A DNA stretch of 37,883 nucleotides from Wuchereria bancrofti (lineage: Eukaryota > Nematoda > Chromadorea > Rhabditida > Onchocercidae), in contig SSBO01000027.1 of assembly GCA_005281725.1 (NCBI GenBank), forward strand, positions 1-37,883, written 5' to 3'. The position numbers and the translations under genes are program-made. How positions within the stretch are numbered: position 1 is the first letter of the stretch; every line of letters starts with the position of its first letter. The notes below the pieces were generated by a model that saw only the letters and a list, made by a program, of their open reading frames with translations, was not told where the DNA came from and did not search any database. Positions 11,608 through 21,925 of this stretch are shown here, one piece after another.

Positions 11608-13415
11608 TTAAGTCATTAATGCATTAACTTTCTGATTTGAAAGCTTGTACCATTGAGGATCATTATCGAACGCTCGGCATGTGATATATGCAACTGTGCG
11701 TAAGCCACATGACCACATATCATCTTGTTTTTCAATTGCAATTTCATATCGTACTTTTACTCCACCGATCGGTGATAAGTGGTTGAACATGTTAAAAATC
11801 TGTTCCGACAATCCACGATTTAACTGAAATTCACTGAGATGGATTTTCAATGCTTAACTGAGATGGATTTTCAATGCTGAATTTACTGAGACTTGTACAA
11901 CTTACCACAAACTTCCTTGGTTCAAATATAAGATTTGGAAACTTCAAATCGATAACCTACCGCATCTTTGGCCTTTTTTCTAGAAGTAGCGAGAGAGTCA
12001 AATACGATCACGGTATCATCAACAAGTGTTCGTTCAACCAGGACATAATGCTCACGTTTTTGATCCAAAAGAATCTGAAGAACTGGTTTTCTGCCCGTTA
12101 TGAGCCTATCCAGATTTTGTGGGTCCAGCTGAAAGAGATTTTGCTTATTTTGAGCGAAAATCTCAGAAATTATTTTAGAAATGCAGCTAGAAACATATCA
12201 TTGTAACTACGAAATCTCTGCTTATCTATTATAAGGAAGTTTTGTATAAAACAGAAAAAGTTCAACAATGCTGACCCTTACAGGAAGTTGAGGGAATAAA
12301 ATTTATGCACTGAATAAATTAGTATTTCAATGAACTGATCCTACTAATGATGTAACTAAATGATTCAAACAACGATGATCAGCTCTTACTGCAATGTACT
12401 GAATGGCGAGCATGCCATCAAATCGATTTCGTAGTGCTCTATTAAGTTTATCACAATATTCGTTGATTAAATCATCCGCAACCTGTTCCCCATAGTTTAT
12501 CTAATCAACGATAAATTTTTAGTTTAATTCAATTTAGTTTAATTTAATTGGAAAATCCATTTAATTGGAAAATTGGAAAATCCATATATAAGTTTTTTAG
12601 TTTTTCTTTTTTGTAATAATTCCATATTTAAGCAAAATACTTCTTCATTATGTACTCGTCTTTTTGTCCTACTTATCGAACTCTTTTTCGTTCCACCGGT
12701 TATCCGGATTTCAGCCTTTTGCTTCACATTCTCATACTCTTTCTGGAAATCCTCTTGGGTGAGCGATGTTAGACTAGTGATGGAGCTATTATCATCCGTT
12801 CGCGAAACACATGTAAAAATCTGTGATGGTAAACTTTGACATGTTCCAACATTTGATACTGACCTGGGAAGTTTTTAGGCATTTGAAGTATCTTCAAATG
12901 CTAGAAACAAGAACTTTATTTTGGGAAGAAAAACAAATGAAATTAGGTGAAAGATTTTTGTTATAAAAATAAATTCACTTCAATGTTAAGGAACGAATTA
13001 TGTTTATACATTCTTAGCCTATATGTAACCATTTAGGCTGAAAAGTGCAGCGGAGAAATCAATCTAAAAAGATAGGATAAAACTGACAGCATAAAATATT
13101 TCATTGGGTTGTCTGTACATGGAAATTTAGAATACTAAAGACGGTATATATACTAGATTCATAAACAAAGATATAAAAAGAAAGCTAAGAGCAGAATAAA
13201 ACGATGAACTATCGATAGGATTTGATGCAAATGCTAGTGTTATGAGCTAATTCTGAAAGAAGAGGAAAAAACTCTAAATTAAATGATCGGACGACTACTC
13301 TGCAACTGCTCAATAGTGATATATAAAAATGTTTTCCAGTTCCTTCAGAGAAAGATACTCACGATGACATTTCCACATCCCCCTCATCATTCGACGTTTT
13401 ATCTTCCTTTGTCAT
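11608..13415 (-). CDS. Ulp1/SENP-like cysteine protease (peptidase family C48)
   Basis: C48 proteases cut ubiquitin-like modifiers such as SUMO or NEDD8 from proteins. The core exons keep phase 0 with GT/AG borders: 12820 or 12785-12641, 12500-12390, 12128-11961, and 11823-11608 ending in TAA. They encode YGEQVADDLINEYCDKLNRA, then KREHYVLVERTLVDDTVIVF followed by DSL, then EKQDDMWSCGLRTVAYI. The catalytic set is complete: His in EHYVLV, Asp in VFDSL 17 residues later, Gln in KQDD, and Cys six residues after Gln, about 51 after Asp. This is the usual Ulp1 spacing. A probable first exon (13415-13363, MTKEDKTSNDEGDVEMS, donor GTGAGT) follows a TTTGTAG site that could be a trans-splice acceptor. 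It joins in phase only if the next exon starts at 12785. The predicted protein is about 230 residues, short for SUMO proteases and near the size of SENP8. The substrate is unknown; related proteases also occur in mobile elements. Confidence 0.75.
11832..11878. repeat. Short tandem duplication in the last intron of the Ulp1-like gene
   Basis: The unit CTGAGATGGATTTTCAATGCT occurs twice back to back, separated by a few bases. On the minus strand this duplicates an ATCTCAG acceptor-like site upstream of the acceptor actually used (AATTTCAG at 11824-11831). Confidence 0.7.
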
Positions 13416-13719
13416 CTCCCTACAAATGAACACAAAAAGGCGACAATGACTCTTGCAACCAACCAGTTATCTCTTACACAATAACAAACAATAAGTTGCA
13501 ACCTTTCAACCTCTCTATTTATATCCAATATCTTATTTCAATACTATGCTGCAAACCAGGAAGGACAATTGCAACGTTTTTCTTTCTGGATACTGTAGAG
13601 CGAGTATAATCTGTTGCGTGCTCTGATTAAGTTTAGGTCAGGATAAGAGTTAGCGTGTGGTTGTTCGTTGTGAACTGTTTAGGCAGTATATAGGATTTGA
13701 ACGAAATTTAATTTCAGAA
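13416..13719. promoter_or_regulatory. Shared upstream region between divergent protease and acetyltransferase genes
   Basis: About 300 bases separate the probable first codon of the minus-strand C48 gene from the ATG of the plus-strand GNAT gene. No coding frame dominates. It probably carries promoters for both, but no TATA box or other defined element can be assigned. Confidence 0.35.
13711..13717 (+). promoter_or_regulatory. Candidate SL1 trans-splice acceptor
   Basis: TTTAATTTCAG ends two bases before the start codon at 13720 and no donor exon is evident upstream. A TTTCAG directly before the first ATG is typical of nematode spliced-leader acceptance. It also supports this Met, and not the upstream GTG of the same frame, as the start. 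Confidence 0.55.
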
Positions 13720-14682
13720 ATGATAGGATGTGAAGTTACTATTCAAGACTTTGATGTATGGAAGGATGAAGGCTTGTTACAGTATTGTTGTTTGTTATGT
13801 CGTGAAGTATTCTGTCAGGAATGTGTTCTACAGGAATTATCAGAAATTGATGCAGAGGATAAGAATAGTAGGCACACTGTGGTTCAGTTGACAGGTAACA
13901 ATTCGGTGATTGGCATTTGTCTACTACATTCCATCCAGCCGTATGTCAAGCTGGAACAAGTTGCTAAAGGTAAGCTTATCCGCAAGGTAAGCTTTACTTG
14001 TGCAGCTATTTTCATTTCCGAAATGAAGCCCATTGTAACTGTAAAGTTGATGGTTTTGTAATACTTTTTAATTTGATTTATATAAAATATCTAGTTAATT
14101 TCAAAAGTGGTTTCTGTGTATCCCTGGTTCTTTTGTTTAATACAAAGAATTTGTTTATTAAGAATTGTTTATTTTCTTTTAGGACTGGCGAGGACGAGCT
14201 ATGGAATATCACTTATGTCGACGTGCTATCGAGTTAGCACAATGTTTCTATAGTAGGCAAGTTCTGGTAACATATTCACACCACAGTACTTTAAAGTTTT
14301 ACGAACAACTTGGGTTCATGGTAGCATCAGACGAATTTAGGGATGCCGGTATCTTACATAAGGTACTACTTCTGTGTTAATTTTGTACATTTGACTTACT
14401 GTAAAACCTTGCAATATAAAAAATTCTATGAGCACGAACCTCTCAGTACATAATCCATTGAGCATAATGTATCGACACTGTAATGGTGGGATTGAATCAT
14501 TTGTATCTGTATTAATACTATATGCTTGATACTTTGTTTTGAGGTGTTTTGAGGAGAATTTAATAATATTGTTGTGCTTTTTAATATATTATAGTGCTTT
14601 TCTCCATCTTCTAGACTGTTATATTACTTTAAATCTATTTTTTTTCTTTTTGCAGACGATGTTTTATTTTCCGTCGAAATAA
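13720..14682 (+). CDS. ElaA-like GNAT-family N-acetyltransferase
   Basis: GNAT enzymes transfer acetyl from acetyl-CoA to an amine; the substrate of this subfamily is not settled. Three exons are read: 13720-13986, 14183-14362 and 14656-14682, all phase 0, giving about 157 residues, close to the roughly 150 of bacterial ElaA. The N-terminal half has the ElaA pattern CREVFCQECVLQELSEIDAE followed by DKNSRH, then a strand with VIGICLL. The acetyl-CoA loop spans the first junction (LIRK then DWRGRAMEYHLCRRAIELA). The last part reads LKFYEQLGFMVASDEFRDAG and ILHKTM, matching the FYE..GF...G..F.E.GI.H motif. Two donors 17 bases apart (13970 and 13987) share AAGGTAAGCTT; only the second keeps phase. 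A poly(A) signal lies at 14867-14872. Confidence 0.8.
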
Positions 14683-14797
14683 GTTATCCACATTGCATTT
14701 GTGGGAATTTGGCGATTGTAAATTATACACCAGGTGATTGTTTTGATACGGCTGTGGAGAGAATAGAAGGAACTATCATGTCATTCAAGGCTGATTA
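14656..14797 (+). other. Second open frame over and beyond the last GNAT exon
   Basis: From the same acceptor (TTTTTGCAG, 14655), a frame shifted by two bases from the GNAT reading stays open for 46 codons to TAA at 14798. It contains DVLFSVEISYPHCICGNLAI and GDCFDTAVERIEGTIMSFKAD and has normal codon composition. The GNAT ending TMFYFPSK fits its family, so this should be 3' UTR, yet it looks coding. It would need a phase-1 upstream exon, which I do not find. Confidence 0.3.
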
Positions 14798-14866
14798 ATT
14801 GTTTTTATGATTAACGTGTACTTAGTTTTCAAATTCTCTTTGTTTTTGCAAATTGATTTTGGTTAA

Positions 14867-14872
14867 AATAAA
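14867..14872 (+). terminator. Poly(A) signal for the GNAT gene
   Basis: AATAAA lies 185 bases after the GNAT stop codon. The next same-strand gene (JMJD5-like) begins about 350-450 bases later. That distance allows, but does not prove, an operon with trans-splicing of the downstream message. Confidence 0.5.
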
Positions 14873-15215
14873 TTCAAAGTTGATGAGATTTTTTCTGGCA
14901 ACAGGTTTAGGTTAGTGGGTGAGATTCACTTACATTGACACAAACCAATCACTCCATTGACACAGACCGAGTATCTTAATCTTGTCGTGCCTTAAAAATT
15001 TTCAAATATGTTACTCTTACACTCAACGATTACTCACGGCCAAATAATCTCCAGCTCAGAGTATCAAATATTACAACAATATAGTTTTTTAAAATGAAAT
15101 ATATGGAAACAGGTTTAGGCACAAAATATTCTTAGACTAGTCCATCTGCAGCACTTGCCAGAAAGTGGTTGTTCATTAATTCGAATTTATAAAGAATGCT
15201 CTCGAGCAACTCTAG

Positions 15216-17360
15216 CACAAAATTTTACGAAGTAAACAGTTAGAAAATTTTTTGGTGTCAGTAGCTTGGGAAAAATTGAATACTGGCTGTTATGAAGAAA
15301 TCGATGAAGCTAGGAGAGTTTTTATTATTGTATGGAGTGGTACGTTTGAAATTTGAGAAGCGAATATAGGCAAGCATTTTTGTTGCTGACCTAGTTTTAA
15401 TGATGCTAACTGTATTTGATAGAATAATGGTGATGTTTGAACTGCTAAGCTTTACTTTTCAGTATTATGAAGTGTTATCATCATGAGTTTTACTATTTAT
15501 TATATTCTGTATATTTTGTATATGTTGACCAGATTTATGTATTTCTCAATATATTTCTATAGGAAACTTTGCTTGTGATATGGGTTTAATAATGGGTCGT
15601 GATGTTGATGGTTTTGCGCTGTCGAACTTTGCCCATCATTTGCATTCTTCTTTATCAGAACCAATAACCCCTGTTTCTCTAAAAGTAAGTCGCCGGTATT
15701 CGTGAATTATATTAATAAATATTCGTGATGAGCAACTCTTTTGCAAGGATTACGCTTTCTGAAATTTCAAATGGGAAGTCAGTTTTTCTAGAAATTTCGT
15801 ATTAATATGCACATTATTACCTTTTTTACAGACTCAAAAGCTTTTGCAACCACCACCTCCCGTACCGAACTCAATTTATGTTGATGTTTGCGAGCTACCG
15901 TCTTTTGAAGAGATGTTGAAGATTATAAGAAATAAAAAACCAGTGGTGGTCACAAGAGGACTTGTAAATCAGTGGCCTGCATTTAGAAAATGGAAGTAAG
16001 GTTCATAGCTATCTAGAATGCTTCTCTCTATAAATATTTGGAACTTCAACATATTTGTCGTTTGGATGTAAAAAACTATTGATCTTGAAAAAACAAATTT
16101 ATAATTATTCTTTATCATATCTCAGCGACTTGCTCTTATGCTACCAATCATAGCTTCCTTCTAGCTTCTTATATTTTAACGAGCTTATTGGTCATCGTAC
16201 AGTACCTATTGAGATTGGTAACAGTTATGCCGATAGTGACCGTCAACAAGTTCTGATGACTTTTCGTACTTTCATTCAGAAATTGAGAGAGTGTGAGGTA
16301 TGACATATTTTATTACTTTTTCGAAGTTAATCAAATTTGTGTTTGTGTTTTTTGGTCCTAAAGTGTATTGGAGCAGTACAGTACATATGCTTGATTTCTT
16401 GTTTTTCCGTCTTTAGCATACCAATAACAGCTGTTAAAAACTAATGCAGTTGTAGTGAACGCAAGAAAGTCATTTGCTATTCATTGAACCCGTTAAAATG
16501 ACAGGTGGCGAAAGGACTATTGCTATAAGTTGAGAATTAAGTATCTATGATCTACTAAAGTTATGTGATAATGTCGATCTGTTTATTGTTAAAAAGATAA
16601 AAAAAGATTCCTAATATTTGTAAAAATATATTTAAATGATTTAACAAGATTTGCACAACTCTGATGGTCTAGATTATTTAGCGCAACATCGGTCGTTTGA
16701 TCAAATTCCAGAACTTTTGGACGATATTATAATTCCCGATTACTGTTCATTGACAATGTCAATATTAATATTTGGATTTGACATGAGGAACTGTATCACC
16801 TCTGCATTTCGATCCAAAAAGTAACACGTTCTGCCGGGTAGTTCGTTAATGAAGTTTTTTTTTTTAGTGGAACTTTTATAGAGGACATTAAGAATTTAAA
16901 CATTCAGATAGTTGGCCGAAAATTTTTACGAATAATACCTGCAACTGAAACTGAAAATATGTACCCTCGACAGGATGGAATTTTGACCAGTACCAGTCAG
17001 GTTTGCCTTATCATTTATTGTTTTTTTGTTCTCAATGTTAGAATATTCCGAGTTTTTATCATGGAAGTTTTTGTGGTGTGAAAACATTTACTGAATTTGG
17101 AATTTTATGTTCTTTCAAATTTTCTCATTTTAATTTTAAAAATCAAAAATCATTCAGCAAAATTCCACATACTATAATGTGTAATGGTTTACAGATTGAT
17201 GTACGATTTGACGGAATTTCCACGTTTTTGTGAAGCTCATGTCTTTGACTGTACATTGTATGCTGGTGATTGTTTGTTTATACCAGCTGGATTTTGGCAT
17301 TATGTCTTCGCACTTGATCCCAGTATATCTATGTCTTGTTGGTCCACTACCAAAACCTAG
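15216..17360 (+). pseudogene. jmjd-5: JMJD5/KDM8 JmjC-domain hydroxylase, frame broken in several places
   Basis: JMJD5 is an Fe(II)/2-oxoglutarate oxygenase, reported as an arginyl hydroxylase. Exons: 15216-15339 (VAWEKLNTGCYEEIDEARRV), 15563-15684 (ACDMGLIMG), 15832-15995 (KKPVVVTRGLVNQWPAFRKW), 16165-16297 (NELIGHRTVPIEIGNSYADS), 16649-16820, 16882-17000 (NLNIQIVGRKFLR) and 17195-17360 (FCEAHVFDCTLYAGDCLFIP then AGFWHYVFALDP). The iron ligands are present: His and Asp of PLHFDP (16805-16813) and His of FWHYV (17298-17300). Lesions: exons 4 and 5 do not join in phase. Between 16755 and 16790 the expected NIWFGPxGTVSPLH is spread over three frames. In the last exon IDV and DLTEFPRF lie in different frames near 17204. 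The N-terminal region before VAWEKL is unresolved. It is either a pseudogene or a real gene with consensus indels. Identity is very secure. Confidence 0.82.
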
Positions 17361-17620
17361 ACTTTTAAACAAATATTTCTGTTTGTGCATAGAATTACAC
17401 ATTTTTCTTTTCTTGTTCATGTTTTTTTGACAAAAGGAAGATTTAAGTAAAGATAACACATTAATTTGAATTCTTTGCATATTTAGGAAAGAATTTTCTA
17501 AAAAATCGAGCTAGTGGGATGTTAAACATTTCAAAATGGGCATTATAATCAAAGAATTCAATACTGATAGCTGCCTAGAAAAAAAACCAACAGTGCAAGG
17601 AGTATGACGAACTTATATAT

Positions 17621-17677
17621 GGATTTTGGCGTTGTGTTTTTGCACTTGATCCGAGTATACTTATGTGTTTTCTATAG
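17621..17677 (+). pseudogene. Decayed copy of the JMJD5 terminal-exon motif
   Basis: Positions 17621-17671 match 17289-17339 at roughly 80% by eye and translate as GFWRCVFALDPSILMCFL and a stop, against GFWHYVFALDPSISMSC in the main gene. The iron-binding His of FWHYV is Arg here. The upstream part of the exon is not recognisable. This looks like the remnant of a local exon duplication. Confidence 0.6.
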
Positions 17678-18806
17678 AATTTGAACTCTCAGAATAACAT
17701 TTTTTCTTAAGCACAAAAAAAGCAGATTTAGATGGAGAGGACTCGTTCATCCTGTTGGTTGGACTAAATGTAGAAAATGTAGTGTCCCTTTATCCACTTA
17801 TGATTATCTACTGTGCAAAAAATATGTCCTTTTGGTGAATCCAGGATCAAAGTAATGGATATATTTTTGTGAGACTTTAAAAGTCTATGATGATATTTTC
17901 TGCATAAAGTGGATAATCCAGCTTAAGTATGACTACTAACATTGAGAGGGAGATAAATTTTGTTAAGGTTAAAAGGACATGCGAGATTATCTGAAGCTTA
18001 TCGGCTGGTTGATCCGTAAAAAAATCAGTTTATGTGAATTCGTATTCATTTGTTCAACTGATCTTTAAATAATATAGATAGATTTGAGATAGCAAGTTTT
18101 AATTCAAATGAAAACAATAACAAGCTTGTTTTTCTGATAATATCATTTGTAAATTTTATTTTGGAGCAACAATACTAGCTGGTATTGATGTCTATAACGT
18201 ATATCATTTATAAAAACCATGTTATAGATTTCATTATGTATACTTGTGTTAAGTTTAAGCTTCTAATAAGCTTTTTAGACTTTAGCTATCATTGTTGTTT
18301 GTTTGATAATTTAGAAGGACAACTGAGGGTGAATAGAACAACTTATGTTACAGGAGATATTTTCAAATCTCTAAAAGTTATATTTAGTGTATGTAATTAG
18401 GGAAGTGTATTAGATGAGACTTTTTGTGGCATGGATAATAATGAATAATAAGCGGTAACATTTGTTGGTATTATTATAAGATTTGTTAGTAACTGCTTGA
18501 TGTTATCTTGATAAGCAATCAGTACAGGCATATTTATCAACAAAAGAAAAATGAAAATCTCGGGTTTTTCCATTCTGCAAGCAACATCCCAATTAACAAC
18601 TGATGAACATTTAAAATAATTCTTGAGATCACTTGGCCCACTGTAAACTGTGAGAATGATCGATGAGCGAACCTGTTTGCCAGATATATTTTTATTGCTT
18701 ATTGTAATACGTCAAAAAAATGAAAATCAAAAAAAAAAAAAAATGGAATCAGATGCTCTCGTTTATTTCTTCTATGCGACCTTTACCTTTTTCTACTCTT
18801 CAATTC
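17678..18806. other. Gene-poor A+T-rich DNA downstream of the JMJD5 locus
   Basis: No exon with both good borders and gene-like composition was found. Open frames here are A+T or pyrimidine driven. A T/C-rich run near 18778-18870 produces a false Phe/Ser/Leu-rich frame. Confidence 0.45.
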
Positions 18807-19125
18807 ACATTCTTTTTTTCTTTTTCTTTTCCCCTTTCTCCCTCTTCCTCTTCTCTTCTATCTCTTTCTCTCCTTATAGAGGATTTATTTTAAAAGATAA
18901 CCAGAAATATTTTATTAAAAATGGGCTGCATGCAGAATAGTTTATTCTTACTCTTATGGATACAGNACATTCTTTTTTTCTTTTTCTTTTCCCCTTTCTC
19001 CCTCTTCCTCTTCTCTTCTATCTCTTTCTCTCCTTATAGAGGATTTATTTTAAAAGATAACCAGAAATATTTTATTAAAAATGGGCTGCATGCAGAATAG
19101 TTTATTCTTACTCTTATGGATACAG
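18807..19125. repeat. Exact 159-bp duplication joined by one N (18807-18965 and 18967-19125)
   Basis: The pyrimidine-rich segment from ACATTCTTTTTTTC to TGGATACAG is repeated identically on both sides of the N at 18966. This is the same unmerged-overlap pattern as at 4155 and 6548. Confidence 0.9.
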
Positions 19126-19385
19126 CAAAAAAGTCCTAGCAGTCGAAATCGAAAGAGTCTTTGCAATTCAAAAGTCTGACTCAAAATATTCGAAATGAAT
19201 TTAGGTCACTATAACGATAGACTCAAAGTTTTTGATTCAGCTGTAGTATTCTGCATATTTCTTGAAGTTTTTTTTCTCCTTTTTTTAAAATTATTTAAAA
19301 TGTTAATTTGTCCATCATAGCCACCTGATTTTATGTTTCACTTCTTTTATCTGTCCACATAATTCAGTCACCTATGAGATAAAAG

Positions 19386-21925
19386 AATGCCAAGCCTCCA
19401 CCTGATTTATCAGTGATGTGTACATCATATAAAACTCTGAGCTATAACTTGTTAATTTGAAATCCGTTAGTGTCTTTTGGGGTTTAAAAAGTGTTTTCCT
19501 ATATGCTAAGCAGCAGGTAAATTAGCGAATAAAGTGATCGCTGTTAAAATTGTTGAATCTTTACCATTCAATCAATTTTACCATTACAATAGTTTTGACA
19601 ACCGAAAGATCATTTGCGCTTATTGAGGATTTAATGAAAGATCAATGAGGAATCGTTCTCAAAAGTGTTATATGATTGGTTGATGTGAAAAATTTCCCTC
19701 ACGTACCTGTAAAAGAGGAAACATAAAAAATTGAAACATGTAGTCGGATAGATCAAAGCGGCGCCCACATGCATTCTATCTTTCATCCTATGTTGCTTTT
19801 GTAATTTTTGCAATAAAATTTCTGTATGGGAAAAGATCATCCAATACCTGTATGTCTGTCTGTCCATTTCACTTTATTTCGATTACAAATATTTACATGT
19901 TTTTTTATTTACCGTTTACGTCAATTTACGTGTTTCTATCTTTCTATTTCTTTCTGTAACCAAATTATTCAATAAAAAACTTCTTTTTCTATTCTTCGAT
20001 ATTTACCGAAAGAGGAAATTCACAGCACGGTGTGACAAAGATTTGTCCTCTACAACTGATGGATAGACTGTCAAAGCTATGAATTGTGGGAATTTTCATA
20101 CTTAAGAGAATGTTTAGTTATAAGCAATCTGAATCTAACGAAGGTAAAATCATACATATCTCATAGAAATTCTCTATAAAATATCTTTTTTCCACGTCTT
20201 CGTTCTCTTTGTCTTTCCCATAGGTCTGAAAGATTTCTCTTAAAATATGCATAATTTTCACAACACTTGATGAATTATCCATCAAGTTAATCTTTTAATA
20301 CCTTTTCAAATGATTGACTATGATATTGCATAACGGTAGAATTAATATAAGCAGATAGCATTCAATTGATATGCTCAAAAATGAATTGATAATTGAATGT
20401 TACAGTGGAAGTCACAAAAATCAATTTCATTTCCTGAATCTAATCATATTTCTAATCTATTACCAATTAAAATGATAACAGTAAATAACAAAAATGATAT
20501 CATAATGATAGCATATAAAAGGCACAAATAATTCTTAATTTTTTATCCTAACTTTTACCCTTACTTTTCTACCGTTCCCTTCTTCCATTAATAGTTTATC
20601 TGTAAACTTTCTCTTTTAAGACAAATACTGCTCTCATTTTCTTTTCTGGTAAAAATTGTANAAAGCCAAGTCTCCACCTGATTTATCAGTGATGTTTACA
20701 TCATATAATACTCTGAGCTACAACTTGCTAATTTGAAATCCGTTAGTGTCTTTTGGGATTTGAAATGTGCTTTTTCTATATGCAAAGCAGCAGGTAAATT
20801 AGTAAATAAAGTGATCGCTGTTAAAATTGTTGAATCTTTACCATTCAATCAATTTTACCATTACAATAGTTTTGACAACTGAAAGATCATTTGCGCTTAT
20901 TGAGGATTTAATGAAAGATCAATGAGAAATCGTTCTCAAAACCGTTATATAGTTGTGAAAAATTTCCCTCACATACCTGTAAAGGAGGAAACATAAAAAA
21001 TTGAAACATGTAATCGGATAGATCAAAGCGGTGCTCACATGCATTCTATCTTTCACCTTATGTTGCTTTTGTAATTTTTGCAATAAAATTTCTATATGGG
21101 AAAAGATCATCCAATACCTGTTTGTATGTCTGTCTATCCATTTCATTTCATCTTGATTACAAATATTTACGTGTTTTTCTATCTATCGTTCACGTCAATT
21201 TACGTGTTTCCACCTTTCTATTTCTGTAACCAAATTATTCGATAAGAAACTTCTTTTTCTATTCTTCGATATTTGCCGAAAGAGGAAATTCACAGCACGA
21301 TGTGACAAAGATTTGTCCTCTACAACTGATGGATAGACTGTCAAAACTATGAATTGTGGGAATTCTCATACTTAAGAGAATGTTTAGTTATATGCAATCT
21401 GAATCTAACGAAGGTAAAATCAAATATCTCATAGAAATTCTCTATAAAATATCTTTTTTCCGTGTCTTCGTTCTCTTTGTCTCTCCCATAGGTCTGAAAG
21501 ATTTCTCTTAAAATATGCATAATTTTCACAACACTTGATGAATTATCCATCAAGTTAATCTTTTAATACCTTTTCAAATGATTGACTATGATATTGCATA
21601 ACAGTAGAATTAATATAAGCAGATAGCATTCAATTGATATGCTCAAAAATGAATTGATAATTGAATGTTACAGTGGAAGTCATAAAAATTAATTTCATTT
21701 CCTATATATAATCATATTTCTAATCTATCACCAATTGAAATGATAACAGTAAATAACAAAAATGATATCATAATGATAGCATATAAAAGGCACAAATAAT
21801 TCTTAATTTTTTATCCTAACTTTTACCCTTACTTTTCTACCGTTCCCTTCTTCCATTAATAGTTTATCTGTAAACTTTCTCTTTTAAGGCAAATACTGCT
21901 CTCATTTTTTTTCTGGTAAAGATTA
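19386..21925. repeat. Diverged 1.27-kb tandem pair joined by N at 20661
   Basis: Positions 19386-20660 and 20664-21925 align along their length with many substitutions and small indels. One example is the gap where the first copy has TGATTGGTTGATGTG near 19672. Unlike the other N-joined pairs they are not identical, so they could be two haplotypes placed in tandem or a real old duplication. A minus-strand open frame in both copies (about 19631-19867 and 20919-21146) differs at many amino acids and does not look conserved. Confidence 0.8.

Noticed and set aside
11874..12206. 110-codon plus-strand frame
   Set aside because: It is the antisense shadow of the C48 protease exon at 11961-12128.
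18650..18940. 96-codon plus frame rich in Phe and Ser
   Set aside because: It is produced by poly-A and T/C-rich tracts, with no splice context or gene-like composition.
19631..21146. Paired minus frames in the diverged duplication
   Set aside because: The peptides differ at many positions and in length between copies, with no sign of selection on the protein.
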